In this document: positions 1 through 6,884 of the stretch, piece by piece | How the letters are laid out: each line of letters begins with the position of its first letter | Position numbering within the stretch: the stretch's first letter is position 1 | Made by a program: the position numbers and the translations under genes | Origin: Flavobacteriales bacterium UBA7519 | GTDB taxonomy: Bacteria > Bacteroidota > Bacteroidia > Flavobacteriales > Weeksellaceae | Assembly (NCBI GenBank): GCA_002476905.1 | Contig: DLND01000058.1 | Coordinates: 1-8,042, forward strand | Reading direction: 5' to 3' | Length of the DNA stretch: 8,042 bases | The notes under the pieces: model-generated | Told to the model about the DNA's origin: nothing | The model's database searches: none | Seen by the model: only the letters and a program-made list of their open reading frames with translations

Positions 1-404
1 GTGTCCCAGTAATAAGTTTCTTTAGGTTCTACACGGATGATAGACACATTGGGGTCATCTTTTCCGTCGAACCAAGCATTCGCCATTGGTGACCATTTGT
101 CCTCAATTGTTGCTTTATCTTTATAGATGTGTGCATTTCCATAAACCGACAGATATTCCGAGTCGCTATTGTTCATAAAATACAACTGAACGCGGTTGTC
201 TTCCTTGATTTCAAAATTTTTATTGCTGGTTTCGCTGCTGATAAACCAAAGATTTCCGCTTTCATCCGTTTCCTGCAAGGACATTGGTCTTGAGTTGACA
301 GGTAATCTGTCCAGCTCGGTACAAAACATACAAATTCTGGCTTTTTCGGATAGTTCTTTGATTTTTTTTACTGCCTCTTGATTGGTAAGATTTTCTGTTG
401 ACAT
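1..404 (-). CDS. Pyridoxamine 5'-phosphate oxidase family protein (general stress protein 26-like), C-terminus cut by window edge
   Basis: Translating the minus strand from an ATG at 404-402 gives an open frame of 134 codons that runs off the left edge. It begins MSTENLTNQEAVKKIKEL. The pattern is that of the FMN-binding split-barrel general stress protein 26 family: an N-terminal helix, then strands with RPMSLQE, NLWFISSETSNKNFEI, VQLYFMN and YLSVYGNAHI, then a segment ending in SIIRVEPKETYYWD. Family members are usually about 160-170 residues, so roughly 30 residues are missing beyond the window. These proteins bind flavin and are induced by general stress; the substrate is usually unknown, and true PNP oxidase activity should not be assumed. 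It lies 36 bases downstream of the SDR gene on the same strand, with no terminator between, so co-transcription is likely. The family call is fairly safe, the exact role is not. Confidence 0.8.
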   Translation of the reverse strand, partial: MSTENLTNQEAVKKIKELSEKARICMFCTELDRLPVNSRPMSLQETDESGNLWFISSETSNKNFEIKEDNRVQLYFMNNSDSEYLSVYGNAHIYKDKATIEDKWSPMANAWFDGKDDPNVSIIRVEPKETYYWD

Positions 405-440
405 ATTATTTTGATTTTTGATGTTATAAGTTATTACGCT

Positions 441-1304
441 TTATCCATTAACAATTTCCCCGCCATTTGGATGCAAAACCTGTCCTGATATGAAACTTGA
501 GTCGGAACTGGCCAGAAAAAGAAAGCTTGGTGCGACTTCATTCGGCATTCCTGCACGTTTCATTGGCGAATCACTTCCAAACTCAGAGTTTTTTTCTTTA
601 TCGAATGATGATGCGATCAAAGGCGTCCAGATTGGTCCTGGCGCAACGGCATTTACTCGGATTCCTTTATCAATGAGATTGGCAGAAAGACTTCTGGTAA
701 ACGCAACAATGGCACCTTTTGTCGAAGCGTAATCGATGAGCTGAGGACTGCCCCTATACGCGGTAACGGATGTCGTGTTGATGATGCTTGCTCCTTTTTT
801 GAGATAGGGCATCGCATATTTTGTCGTCCAGAAATAGGAGAAGAAATTATTCTGAAACGTTTTTGTCAGTTGGTCAGTAGTGATATCTTCGATCGATTCC
901 GATTCCCAGTGCAATGCAGCATTATTAACCAGAATGTCGATTTTTTTATAGGCTTTTATAGTGTCTTTTATAAGTTTTTTACAATGATTTTCATTACTCA
1001 AGTCACCTTTAACTACAGTACATTTTCTGCCGAAGGCTTCCACTTCTCTTTTAGTAGTTTCAGCATCTTCTGTTGCATTGAGATAGGCTATTACAATATC
1101 TGCACCTTCTTTTGCAAAAAGCAACGCAACAGCTTTTCCGATGCCGCTGTCACCGCCAGTGATCAAAGCGACTTTACCTTTTAATTTTCCTTCTTTCGGA
1201 TAATCGATAGGTTTGGTTTCCGGAACAGGCGTCATTTCTTTTTCCAGACCGGGTCGGCTCTGTTCCTGCTTTGGTCTGATTTTCTTTTTAGTTTCTTTTT
1301 CCAT
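441..1304 (-). CDS. SDR family oxidoreductase (general stress protein 39 / YdaD-like)
   Basis: A 287-residue short-chain dehydrogenase/reductase with a Rossmann fold. The visible motifs are the nucleotide-binding TGGDSGIG (residues 49-56), GDLS (100-103), NNAA (127-130), and the catalytic Ser179, Tyr192 and Lys196 (YASTK), followed by the PGPIWTP segment and the C-terminal SGQVLHPNGG typical of classical SDRs. The first 40 or so residues are a charged, proline-containing extension (KPIDYPKEGKLKGKVALITGG). This is characteristic of the subgroup containing Bacillus general stress protein 39 and YhdF/YdaD, often loosely annotated as glucose 1-dehydrogenase or 3-oxoacyl-ACP reductase. The substrate cannot be read from the sequence. 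The ATG at 1304 follows an A-rich leader without a clear Shine-Dalgarno, as is usual in Bacteroidota. It is transcribed away from ku and is probably first in an operon with the flavin-binding stress protein downstream. Confidence 0.93.
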   Translation of the reverse strand: MEKETKKKIRPKQEQSRPGLEKEMTPVPETKPIDYPKEGKLKGKVALITGGDSGIGKAVALLFAKEGADIVIAYLNATEDAETTKREVEAFGRKCTVVKGDLSNENHCKKLIKDTIKAYKKIDILVNNAALHWESESIEDITTDQLTKTFQNNFFSYFWTTKYAMPYLKKGASIINTTSVTAYRGSPQLIDYASTKGAIVAFTRSLSANLIDKGIRVNAVAPGPIWTPLIASSFDKEKNSEFGSDSPMKRAGMPNEVAPSFLFLASSDSSFISGQVLHPNGGEIVNG

Positions 1305-1327
1305 TTTACTTTTATTTTTTTAAGCAG

Positions 1328-1355
1328 TTACAAATAATGTGCAATTTAATATCAA
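1328..1355 (-). promoter_or_regulatory. Possible promoter of the SDR-stress protein operon
   Basis: On the minus strand a TTG (1355-1353) is followed about 16 bases later by TATTTG (1336-1331). This resembles the Bacteroidota sigma-A pattern of -33 TTG and -7 TAnnTTTG, but the -7 element is imperfect. Transcription would start about 20 bases before the ATG at 1304. AT-rich DNA gives such matches by chance, so this is only a candidate. Confidence 0.25.
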
Positions 1356-1390
1356 CCATTAATTTTATATACTTTATACTAATGGAATGC

Positions 1391-1418
1391 TTGTTGTAGA
1401 ATTACGGTAATATTTTTA
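1391..1418 (+). promoter_or_regulatory. Possible promoter of ku
   Basis: TTG at 1391-1393 is followed after 17 bases by TATTTTTA (1411-1418), which matches the Bacteroidota -7 consensus TAnnTTTG except for the last base. The expected transcription start would lie 12-15 bases before the ku ATG. The match is weak evidence in an AT-rich divergent spacer. Confidence 0.28.
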
Positions 1419-1437
1419 TTTAAATCAAAACGTAATT

Positions 1438-2217
1438 ATGAAAGCAATTTGGAACGGCGCCATTGGGTTTGGACTTGTTAACATTCCGATTAAGCTATAC
1501 TCGGCAACGGATGCGAGTACTTTGGATTTTGATATGCTAGATAGTAAAGACCTTAGCAATATCAGATTCAAACGAGTCAATGAAAAAACGGGTAAAGAAG
1601 TGGTATGGGAAGATATAGTGAAAGGTTACAAAATCGAGGATAAATATATTGTTCTTGAGGATAAAGATTTTGAAGCCGCAAGTCCGGAAAAATCAAAGGT
1701 TTTAAGCATTGCCCAATTTGTGAAAGAGTCAGAAATAGATCCAGCATTGTTTGAAACGCCCTACTTTTTAGAACCACAAAAAAATGGAGAATCAGCCTAT
1801 AAATTGCTTTTGAAAGCACTAATCAAAACCAAAATGGCAGGAATCGGTTCTTTTGTTCTTAGAGATCGTGAAATCCTCTGTCTTATTCGACCTTACGAAG
1901 ATAAAATATTGATGGTTAACAGGATGCGTTATCCTGAAGAAATTAGGGATTTCGAAGATCTGAAGATCCCTTCAGGAAGTGCACCAAAACCTGCTGAACT
2001 GAAAATGGCAGAACAGCTCATCAAATCGCTCGCGACTGAATTTGACGCATCAAAATATAAAGATACTTACAATGCCGACCTCTTGAAAATCATCAAACAA
2101 AAAGCAAAAGGTAAGAAAATCAAAGTGCAAGAAGTGAAAGAGCCGGAAGGCAAAGCAACAGACCTTATGGCAATGCTGAAAGCCAGTTTGGAAAAAGGCA
2201 AGAAAAAAGTAGGATAA
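1438..2217 (+). CDS. ku: Ku protein, non-homologous end joining
   Basis: A 259-residue bacterial Ku homologue. The start MKAIWNGAIGFGLVNIPIKLYSAT is the hallmark N-terminus of the family. The Ku beta-barrel core follows: FKRVNEKTGKEV, the VKGYKIEDKYIVLEDKDFEAA segment, the SIAQFVKESEIDPALFETPYFLEP segment (about residues 90-115), and KMAGIGSFVLRDREILCLIRPYEDKILMVNRMRYPEE, ending at about residue 170. The C-terminal part has the conserved AELKMAEQLIKSLA and a lysine-rich tail (KQKAKGKKIK and EKGKKKVG), which in bacterial Ku supports DNA binding and LigD recruitment. Ku homodimers thread onto double-strand break ends and recruit LigD. The gene is full length with no visible damage. ligD lies 146 bases downstream on the same strand with no strong terminator between, so they probably act as a unit. 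No clear Shine-Dalgarno is present. Confidence 0.97.
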   Translation: MKAIWNGAIGFGLVNIPIKLYSATDASTLDFDMLDSKDLSNIRFKRVNEKTGKEVVWEDIVKGYKIEDKYIVLEDKDFEAASPEKSKVLSIAQFVKESEIDPALFETPYFLEPQKNGESAYKLLLKALIKTKMAGIGSFVLRDREILCLIRPYEDKILMVNRMRYPEEIRDFEDLKIPSGSAPKPAELKMAEQLIKSLATEFDASKYKDTYNADLLKIIKQKAKGKKIKVQEVKEPEGKATDLMAMLKASLEKGKKKVG

Positions 2218-2363
2218 TTTGCATTTCGAGTTGCAACTACTCTTTTTAAGATTTTAGGTTCAGATTAATAGTTTAGTTAATACTAATAATCAAAACCAAA
2301 AGTTAAAACTTGAAAATTAGAAACCAAAAATAATCAGCTATCAATTCATCATTCATAAAAGTT

Positions 2364-2975
2364 ATGGCACTTGAGGATTATAACAAAAAAAGGAATTTCA
2401 AAGAAACATCTGAGCCGGTAGGTAAAGAAACATCAAGCGGTAAAAAGTTGAAATTTGTGATTCAACGACATGCGGCAACAAGGCTTCATTACGATTTCCG
2501 TCTTGAAATGGATGGTGTTCTGAAAAGCTGGGCTGTTCCCAAAGGACCTTCGCTTAATCCTGCGGATAAAAGGCTGGCTATGATGGTAGAAGATCATCCG
2601 TACTCATATAGGACATTTGAAGGCTCAATTCCAAAAGGCAATTACGGAGCTGGCGAAGTGGAGATTTGGGACGAAGGAACTTACGAACCCATTGAAAAAA
2701 TCGAGGGTAAAAGTGATGATCTTGTGATGCGTTCAGAACTTCATAAGCAATCTTTAAAATTCATTCTTCACGGTAAAAAACTCAAGGGCGAATTTGCGTT
2801 GGTGAAAATCAAAAATTCCAAAGATGAAAATGCCTGGCTGCTCATCAAACATAAAGATCAATTTGCTGTAGATGAAGATTATGATGCAGAGGAATATACC
2901 TTGAAAAATTCTAAAGTTACCGCTTATCTCGAAGAGAAAGAAGGTAAAAAAAAAATGACTCGTCAGAAGGTGTAA
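2364..2975 (+). CDS. ligD: LigD 3'-phosphoesterase (PE) domain, N-terminal piece of frame-broken ligD
   Basis: This 203-residue frame encodes the PE domain that trims 3' ends (phosphatase and ribonuclease activity) in NHEJ. All residues known to matter in Pseudomonas LigD are found at a constant offset of six: His36, His42, Asp44 and Arg46 in QRHAATRLHYDFRLEMDG, Lys60 in WAVPKGPS, and His78 and Tyr82 in EDHPYSYRTFEG. It continues through PKGNYGAGEVEIWDEGTYEP and FALVKIKNSKDENAWLLIKHKD, so the domain itself is complete. The last residues (MTRQKV) are out of the family frame: after the ten-A run at 2946-2955 the ligase continues in another frame. In a normal PE-LIG-POL LigD this piece would be joined to the protein at 3041-4903 by a lysine-rich linker. 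Free-standing PE proteins exist, so this product could be active alone. It is most simply read as half of a frameshifted or recoded ligD. Confidence 0.93.
   Translation: MALEDYNKKRNFKETSEPVGKETSSGKKLKFVIQRHAATRLHYDFRLEMDGVLKSWAVPKGPSLNPADKRLAMMVEDHPYSYRTFEGSIPKGNYGAGEVEIWDEGTYEPIEKIEGKSDDLVMRSELHKQSLKFILHGKKLKGEFALVKIKNSKDENAWLLIKHKDQFAVDEDYDAEEYTLKNSKVTAYLEEKEGKKKMTRQKV
2946..2955 (+). repeat. Ten-A homopolymer at the ligD frame break
   Basis: Ten consecutive A follow GGT (2943-2945) in the PE frame. The LIG-POL frame is open only after a TAA at 2945-2947, and the PE frame ends at a TAA at 2973-2975. The change of frame must therefore happen in the short overlap 2948-2972, which contains most of this run. 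Eleven A would give a continuous reading, lysines then NDSSEGVKHF and on into the ligase. Candidate causes are a homopolymer sequencing error, a real one-base deletion, or slippage of polymerase or ribosome. Confidence 0.85.
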
Positions 2976-3040
2976 AACACTTTAAGAATTATGCGCCTTC
3001 ACTTATAGGAGCCAAAAAATTATCGGAATTCATCAAACCT

Positions 3041-4903
3041 ATGCTTTGTAAATCGTCTGATAAAGCTTTTGATGATAAAGAATGGGCATTTGAAATCAAA
3101 TGGGATGGCTACCGAGCAATTGCTGATCTGCGCAAAGAAGACATCCGATTGTACTCCAGAAATGGTATCGATTTTTCTCAGAAATTTAAAAAAATTACTA
3201 ATTCGCTGAAGTTGCAGGAGCATCGAATGATTCTTGACGGAGAGATTGTTGCTTACGATGATCAAGGAAAACCTAATTTTCAATGGCTTCAAAGCAGTGG
3301 CGATCACCCTAATCAAGCACTCACGTTTCAGGTGTTCGACTTACTATGGCTTAACGGACATTCGACCGAAAATCTAACTTATCTTCAACGAAAAGAGTTA
3401 CTTAAGGATGCGTTAATCGAAAATGATGTGGTGAAATACAGTGACCACGTTTTGGAAAGCGGGAAGGAGTTTTTCCTGGCAGCAAAAGATTTGGGGTTAG
3501 AAGGTATTGTAGCAAAAAAAACAGAAAGTGTTTACAAAGAAGATGTCCGAAGTTCGGAATGGCTAAAAATTAAGATCCATAAAAGTGATGAAGCCATAAT
3601 TTGCGGATTTACCGCGCCCAAAGGCTCCAGGAAAAAATTTGGAGCGTTGGTACTCGGCAAGTATATGAATGGCGAAATGGTATTTTGTGGTCATGCAGGT
3701 GGTGGTTTTAACGACCAATCCCTTTCCGAAATATATGACAAGATGCTACCTTTGATTGCGGACAAATCCGTTTTCAAGATCACGCCAAAAACCAATACCA
3801 AAGCGACTTGGATAAGACCAGAACTTGTTGCTGAAATCAGATTTACGGAACTTACAAAAGATCTGATTTACAGACATCCGATTTTCCTGAGACTTCGTGA
3901 TGATATTGAGCCCGATGATGTGACATTCAATTCAGAAAAACCTTCAAAAGAAGCACCCGTGAAAAAATCAGAACCTAAGAAAAGAACAGGAAAAGATGAT
4001 GTGGAGAAAACAATCGGAAAGCAAAAACTGAAGCTTACCAATCAAAATAAAATTTATTTTCCCGATGATGAGGTAACAAAAGGCGATGTGATTGATTTTT
4101 ATCAAAGCATTTCGAAATACATTTTGCCACATCTGAAAGATCGACCGCAGTCACTGAACCGCTATCCAAACGGGATTAACGGAATGAGCTTTTACCAAAA
4201 AGATGCTGCGGAAGAAACACCGGAATGGATAAAAATACAAAAGGTTTTCTCAGAAAGTAGTGATAAATATATCAATTATATTATCTGCAACGACAGGGAA
4301 ACAATGGCCTATTTGAATAATCTCGGTTGTATTGAGTTGAATGTCTGGACTAGCAAAATCCAAAAAGCGGACAATCCGGATTATCTCGTTCTGGATCTCG
4401 ATCCGTCGGAGAAAAATACTTTTGAAGATGTGATAGAAACTGCTCAGGCAGTAAAGGAAGTTTTGGATTTAGCTGGAATTGATGGTTATCCTAAAACCTC
4501 GGGAAGTTCAGGAATTCACGTTTATATTCCTATGAATGCTAAATATTCTTATGAGCAAGTCAAGAATTTCGGACATCTTCTGATGCAGATGGTTCAACAA
4601 AAATTACCCACTTTGACGACGCTCGAACGCAGTCTCCAGAAAAGAGATAAAAATAAAATATACTTAGATTATTTGCAAAACAGAAGAGGCCAGACTTTGG
4701 CAAGTGTTTACAGTCTTCGGCCGAAAAATGGTGCGCCTGTCTCTATGCCGCTGGAATGGTGTGAGATTAGAAACGGACTTAATCCTACCGACTTTAATAT
4801 TCATAATTCATTAGACCGACTGAAAGAAAAAGGCGATATCTTCAAACCGATTTTAGGAAAAGGAGTTGATATGCTGAAGGCCATTAAAAACCTCGAATCA
4901 TAA
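3041..4903 (+). CDS. ligD: LigD ATP-dependent DNA ligase plus polymerase/primase domains, C-terminal piece of frame-broken ligD
   Basis: This frame holds the ligase and polymerase parts of LigD in the PE-LIG-POL order. Ligase (residues 1 to about 290): the adenylated lysine Lys20 in EIKWDGYRA, motif III-type LDGE (65-68), FQVFDLLWLNG, motif IV LEGIVAKK (153-160), and motif V SEWLKIK (172-178), followed by the OB-fold. A charged linker (about 295-328) leads to the archaeo-eukaryotic primase-type POL domain: KIYFPDDEVTKGD, metal-binding Asp452 and Asp454 (LVLDLDP), SGSSGIHVYIP with His493 (487-497), and Asp543 in IYLDYLQNRRGQT. All catalytic residues are present. The first ATG (3041) falls inside the conserved ligase start (IKPMLC), and the same frame stays open back to 2948 encoding family-like sequence (NDSSEGVKHFKNYAPSLIGA). 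The true start is therefore that of the PE piece at 2364, through the frame break. The protein joins DNA ends held by Ku. Confidence 0.95.
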   Translation: MLCKSSDKAFDDKEWAFEIKWDGYRAIADLRKEDIRLYSRNGIDFSQKFKKITNSLKLQEHRMILDGEIVAYDDQGKPNFQWLQSSGDHPNQALTFQVFDLLWLNGHSTENLTYLQRKELLKDALIENDVVKYSDHVLESGKEFFLAAKDLGLEGIVAKKTESVYKEDVRSSEWLKIKIHKSDEAIICGFTAPKGSRKKFGALVLGKYMNGEMVFCGHAGGGFNDQSLSEIYDKMLPLIADKSVFKITPKTNTKATWIRPELVAEIRFTELTKDLIYRHPIFLRLRDDIEPDDVTFNSEKPSKEAPVKKSEPKKRTGKDDVEKTIGKQKLKLTNQNKIYFPDDEVTKGDVIDFYQSISKYILPHLKDRPQSLNRYPNGINGMSFYQKDAAEETPEWIKIQKVFSESSDKYINYIICNDRETMAYLNNLGCIELNVWTSKIQKADNPDYLVLDLDPSEKNTFEDVIETAQAVKEVLDLAGIDGYPKTSGSSGIHVYIPMNAKYSYEQVKNFGHLLMQMVQQKLPTLTTLERSLQKRDKNKIYLDYLQNRRGQTLASVYSLRPKNGAPVSMPLEWCEIRNGLNPTDFNIHNSLDRLKEKGDIFKPILGKGVDMLKAIKNLES

Positions 4904-4904
4904 A

Positions 4905-4939
4905 TAAAAAAGAGCACTTCCCAGAAGAGAGTGCCCTCT
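4905..4939 (-). terminator. Rho-independent terminator of the altronate dehydratase gene
   Basis: Read on the minus strand, AGAGGGCACT and AGTGCTCT form a hairpin (4939-4911, two-base bulge in the left arm) around a loop of about ten bases, followed directly by a run of T (4911-4905). The T-run is on the minus strand only, so it mainly ends transcription of the gene to its right. It also separates that gene from convergent ligD. Confidence 0.7.
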
Positions 4940-4967
4940 AAAATAAAAACCTTAAAATTCAAAAAAA

Positions 4968-5987
4968 TTATAGAGATACACCTCGTTTCCAAGGAATAAA
5001 CACGTCTTGTTTCAGCTGGTCAGCTTTTGTTTCTACGTTGCCGCTTGCCAGTTCAATGATATAATCTACGATCTCTTCACCCACTTCCTGGATACTTTTT
5101 TCGCCTGTAATCACAGTTCCGGCATTAACATCGATAATATCCGACATTCTATTAATCAAAGCAGTATTCGAAGAGATTTTCACAACCGGTGCGATTGGAT
5201 TTCCCATCGGATTTCCTAAACCTGTGGTAAACAAAACAACTGTTGCGCCTGCACCAACTAAACCTGTCGTACATTCAGCATCGTTTCCTGGTGTGTTTAA
5301 TAAGTTCAAACCTGGTTTTGAAATATATTCGCCATAATCCAAAACATCTACAATTGGCGCAGTTCCACCTTTTTTAGAAGCTCCGGCAGATTTCATTGCG
5401 TCTGTAATCAAACCATCTTTGATGTTGCCGGGAGACGGATTCATATCAAATCCAGAACCTGCATTTACAACGGATTTTTCAAAAGCTTTCATTAATGATA
5501 AGAACTTGTCTGCTTTTTCCTCATCCACACATCGGTTCATCAATTCCTGCTCTACACCGCACAGTTCAGGAAATTCTGCCAAAATTGTTTTTCCGCCTAA
5601 CGCTGCAAAAATATCAGAAACAATTCCTAAAGCTGGATTCGCTGATATTCCAGAAAATCCATCAGAACCGCCACATTCCAGACCAATGCTCAGTTTCGAA
5701 ACAGGCGCAGGTTTACGTTCGATTTTGTTGGCTCTTTTTATTGCTTCAAAAGAATCTTTGATGACCATTTGGAACATCTGGTCTGTCGTACCAATTTTTT
5801 GCTGTTCATAAATTAAAATTTCTTTATCGCTGTTCGGATTAATTTCCTTCAAAGCATTCTGAAAAATATCTACCTGAAGATTTTGGCAACCAAGGCTCAA
5901 AACCGTTGCGCCAGCCACATTCGGGTTGTTAACATAACCAGCAAGCAATTTCGCGACGTCAGACTGTTGTTTTCGATCATTGTACAA
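4968..5987 (-). CDS. uxaA: Altronate dehydratase (UxaA family), N-terminally truncated, probable pseudogene
   Basis: The 339-residue frame is the C-terminal two thirds of a UxaA-family dehydratase. It contains LLAGYVNNPNVAGATVLSLGCQN (residues 14-36), GLECGGSDGFSGISANPALG (about 102-121), FPELCGVEQEL, and TPGNDAECTTGLVGAGATVVLFTTGLGNP. UxaA converts D-altronate to 2-keto-3-deoxygluconate in galacturonate catabolism; a related galactarate dehydratase cannot be excluded. Family members are about 490-550 residues with an N-terminal SAF domain, so about 200 residues are missing, including the segment before RQxxSD that normally reads CGG[TI]R. The only available start is a TTG (5987-5985), preceded in frame by a stop at 5996-5994. 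Neither looks like a natural gene start. The homology ends where the opposite-strand pectinesterase homology begins, so the gene was cut by a rearrangement or a misassembly. The C-terminus is intact and is followed by a terminator. Confidence 0.88.
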   Translation of the reverse strand: MYNDRKQQSDVAKLLAGYVNNPNVAGATVLSLGCQNLQVDIFQNALKEINPNSDKEILIYEQQKIGTTDQMFQMVIKDSFEAIKRANKIERKPAPVSKLSIGLECGGSDGFSGISANPALGIVSDIFAALGGKTILAEFPELCGVEQELMNRCVDEEKADKFLSLMKAFEKSVVNAGSGFDMNPSPGNIKDGLITDAMKSAGASKKGGTAPIVDVLDYGEYISKPGLNLLNTPGNDAECTTGLVGAGATVVLFTTGLGNPMGNPIAPVVKISSNTALINRMSDIIDVNAGTVITGEKSIQEVGEEIVDYIIELASGNVETKADQLKQDVFIPWKRGVSL

Positions 5988-5990
5988 CTT
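5960..5990. other. Breakpoint joining two 5'-truncated, divergently oriented genes
   Basis: To the left, the minus strand encodes UxaA-family sequence back to about RKQQSDVAKLL (5975-5943). To the right, the plus strand encodes pectinesterase-like sequence that can be followed upstream of its first start codon to about VVFDHCTTYINRNN (from 5966). The two homologies abut or overlap by a few bases, leaving no room for either N-terminus or a promoter region. A short inverted repeat, CTGTTG (5964-5969) and CAACAG (5995-6000), flanks the site and may be chance. Confidence 0.75.
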
Positions 5991-6010
5991 ACATCAACAG
6001 AAATAACAGC

Positions 6011-6712
6011 GTGGTAACTGCGCCATCTACTGAAGCCACTACCAAATACGGCTTTGTTTTTCTGGATTGTAATCTTACGGTTCCTGCCGCAGGTACAACA
6101 GATTTCAATGGAACGGTTATCAGCAATTTTCATTTTGGAAGAGCGTGGCAGAATACACCAAAATCAGCATTCATCAGATGTGAGACACCTGCAATGCTAA
6201 ATCCGACAGGTTGGACTACACCAATTAACGGAACTCTTCCTGTGACATTTGTAGAATACGGAAACACGGGAGCCGGTGCAACAGCGGACAGATTGCTTCA
6301 GAGAGCTAATGGTGGAGTAGTTCTTACTGCGACAGAAGCCGCTTCGTTTACTATTTCTAATATTTTCAAAAAAGATACAGATCCTTCATTTGTATTCGAT
6401 TGGATGCCGGAAGCATCTGTTAATATAGATTTAGGAACCCTTGCTACCACAGATGTAAACAAGAAAAGAATGAAAGTTTATCCGAATCCTTTTACAGATA
6501 GACTTACGCTTTCTTATCAGCTTAAATCAGATTCTGATGTAACGATCTCTCTGTACGATAACAGCGGTAGAATTGTGAAATATTTATCAGAAAAAGCAAA
6601 ATCCGGAGACAATAAAATTGTAGTAGATGGCAGTACTTTGAAACCGGGAATTTATTATTACTCTGTAAAAAGTTCTTCTGAGCAGCTTAGCGGGAAATTA
6701 ATTAAGAAATAA
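6011..6712 (+). CDS. Pectinesterase C-terminal part with type IX secretion sorting domain, N-terminally truncated
   Basis: The frame from GTG 6011 gives 233 residues, but it stays open upstream and matches the family from about 5966. Residues 1-100 resemble the late part of the pectin methylesterase beta-helix: VTAPSTEATTKYGFVFLDC, HFGRAWQ (equivalent to the GRPW motif; Arg44 and Trp46 are the catalytic-site pair), and VTFVEYGNTGAGA. The catalytic aspartate region (GxVDFIFG) and the signal peptide lie in the missing N-terminal part, so this product cannot be secreted or active as it stands. Residues of about 153-233 are a typical type A sorting domain of the type IX (Por) system: VYPNPFTDRLTLSY, a beta-sandwich with VTISLYDNSGRIVK, LKPGIYYYSVKSS, and the terminal KLIKK. 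The intact enzyme would demethylate pectin outside the cell, feeding galacturonate to the pathway of the neighbouring uxaA. A terminator follows at 6735. Confidence 0.82.
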   Translation: MVTAPSTEATTKYGFVFLDCNLTVPAAGTTDFNGTVISNFHFGRAWQNTPKSAFIRCETPAMLNPTGWTTPINGTLPVTFVEYGNTGAGATADRLLQRANGGVVLTATEAASFTISNIFKKDTDPSFVFDWMPEASVNIDLGTLATTDVNKKRMKVYPNPFTDRLTLSYQLKSDSDVTISLYDNSGRIVKYLSEKAKSGDNKIVVDGSTLKPGIYYYSVKSSSEQLSGKLIKK

Positions 6713-6734
6713 TTTTTTTCATATTAAAATACAG

Positions 6735-6770
6735 AAAGCCGTTTTCATTTCGGTGAAGCGGCTTTTTGTT
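6735..6770 (+). terminator. Rho-independent terminator after the pectinesterase
   Basis: AAAGCCG (6735-6741) pairs with CGGCTTT (6759-6765), and inside it TTCA can pair with TGAA around a small loop. The stem runs into a T-rich tail (CTTTTTGTTGTTTTT). It lies 22 bases after the stop codon and before the lacI start, so it separates the two genes. Confidence 0.88.
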
Positions 6771-6833
6771 GTTTTTATCCGCAATCAAAAGCTATTTAAT
6801 AGGCTAATTAAAAGAATTCTGCTGCGAAAGTGC

Positions 6834-6860
6834 TTGTCACAGGTATTATTTATATATTTA
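6834..6860 (+). promoter_or_regulatory. Possible promoter of the lacI-family gene
   Basis: TTG (6834-6836) and TATATTTA (6853-6860) are 16 bases apart and resemble the Bacteroidota -33 TTG / -7 TAnnTTTG promoter, with one mismatch in the last base of the -7 element. The placement fits, since it lies after the terminator at 6735-6770 and about 25 bases before the start codon. The motif alone is weak evidence. Confidence 0.35.
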
Positions 6861-6884
6861 CATTCGATCTTCATGAAAGGATAT

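Noticed and set aside
490..1184. Plus-strand open frames opposite the SDR gene (490-732 and 870-1184)
   Set aside because: They are antisense shadows of a well-supported SDR coding sequence and have no recognisable motifs.
2219..2252. Possible terminator between ku and ligD (TTGCA and TGCAA arms followed by CTTTTT)
   Set aside because: The stem is only five base pairs and AT-rich, and the T-run is six bases away and short. It is not strong enough to call, and ku-ligD co-transcription remains likely.
2364..4903. ligD as two natural separate genes (stand-alone PE plus a LIG-POL protein)
   Set aside because: The 3041 start lies inside the conserved beginning of the ligase domain, and the frame upstream of it encodes linker-like family sequence back to the A-run. 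No ribosome binding site supports independent initiation. It is kept only as a minor alternative.
5007..5811. Plus-strand open frames opposite uxaA
   Set aside because: They are antisense to a strongly conserved coding frame and overlap one another in different frames, with no domain signature.
5897..6133. Open reading frame on the minus strand crossing the uxaA/pectinesterase junction
   Set aside because: It lies antisense to the pectinesterase and in another frame of uxaA. Its sequence has no family features and depends on the junction, so it is a shadow frame.
6753..6884. N-terminal extension of the LacI-family protein
   Set aside because: The extra 44 residues would start inside a strong terminator hairpin, look like random translation (rich in F, L, I, K), and precede a well-placed AAAGGA with an ATG at 6885.
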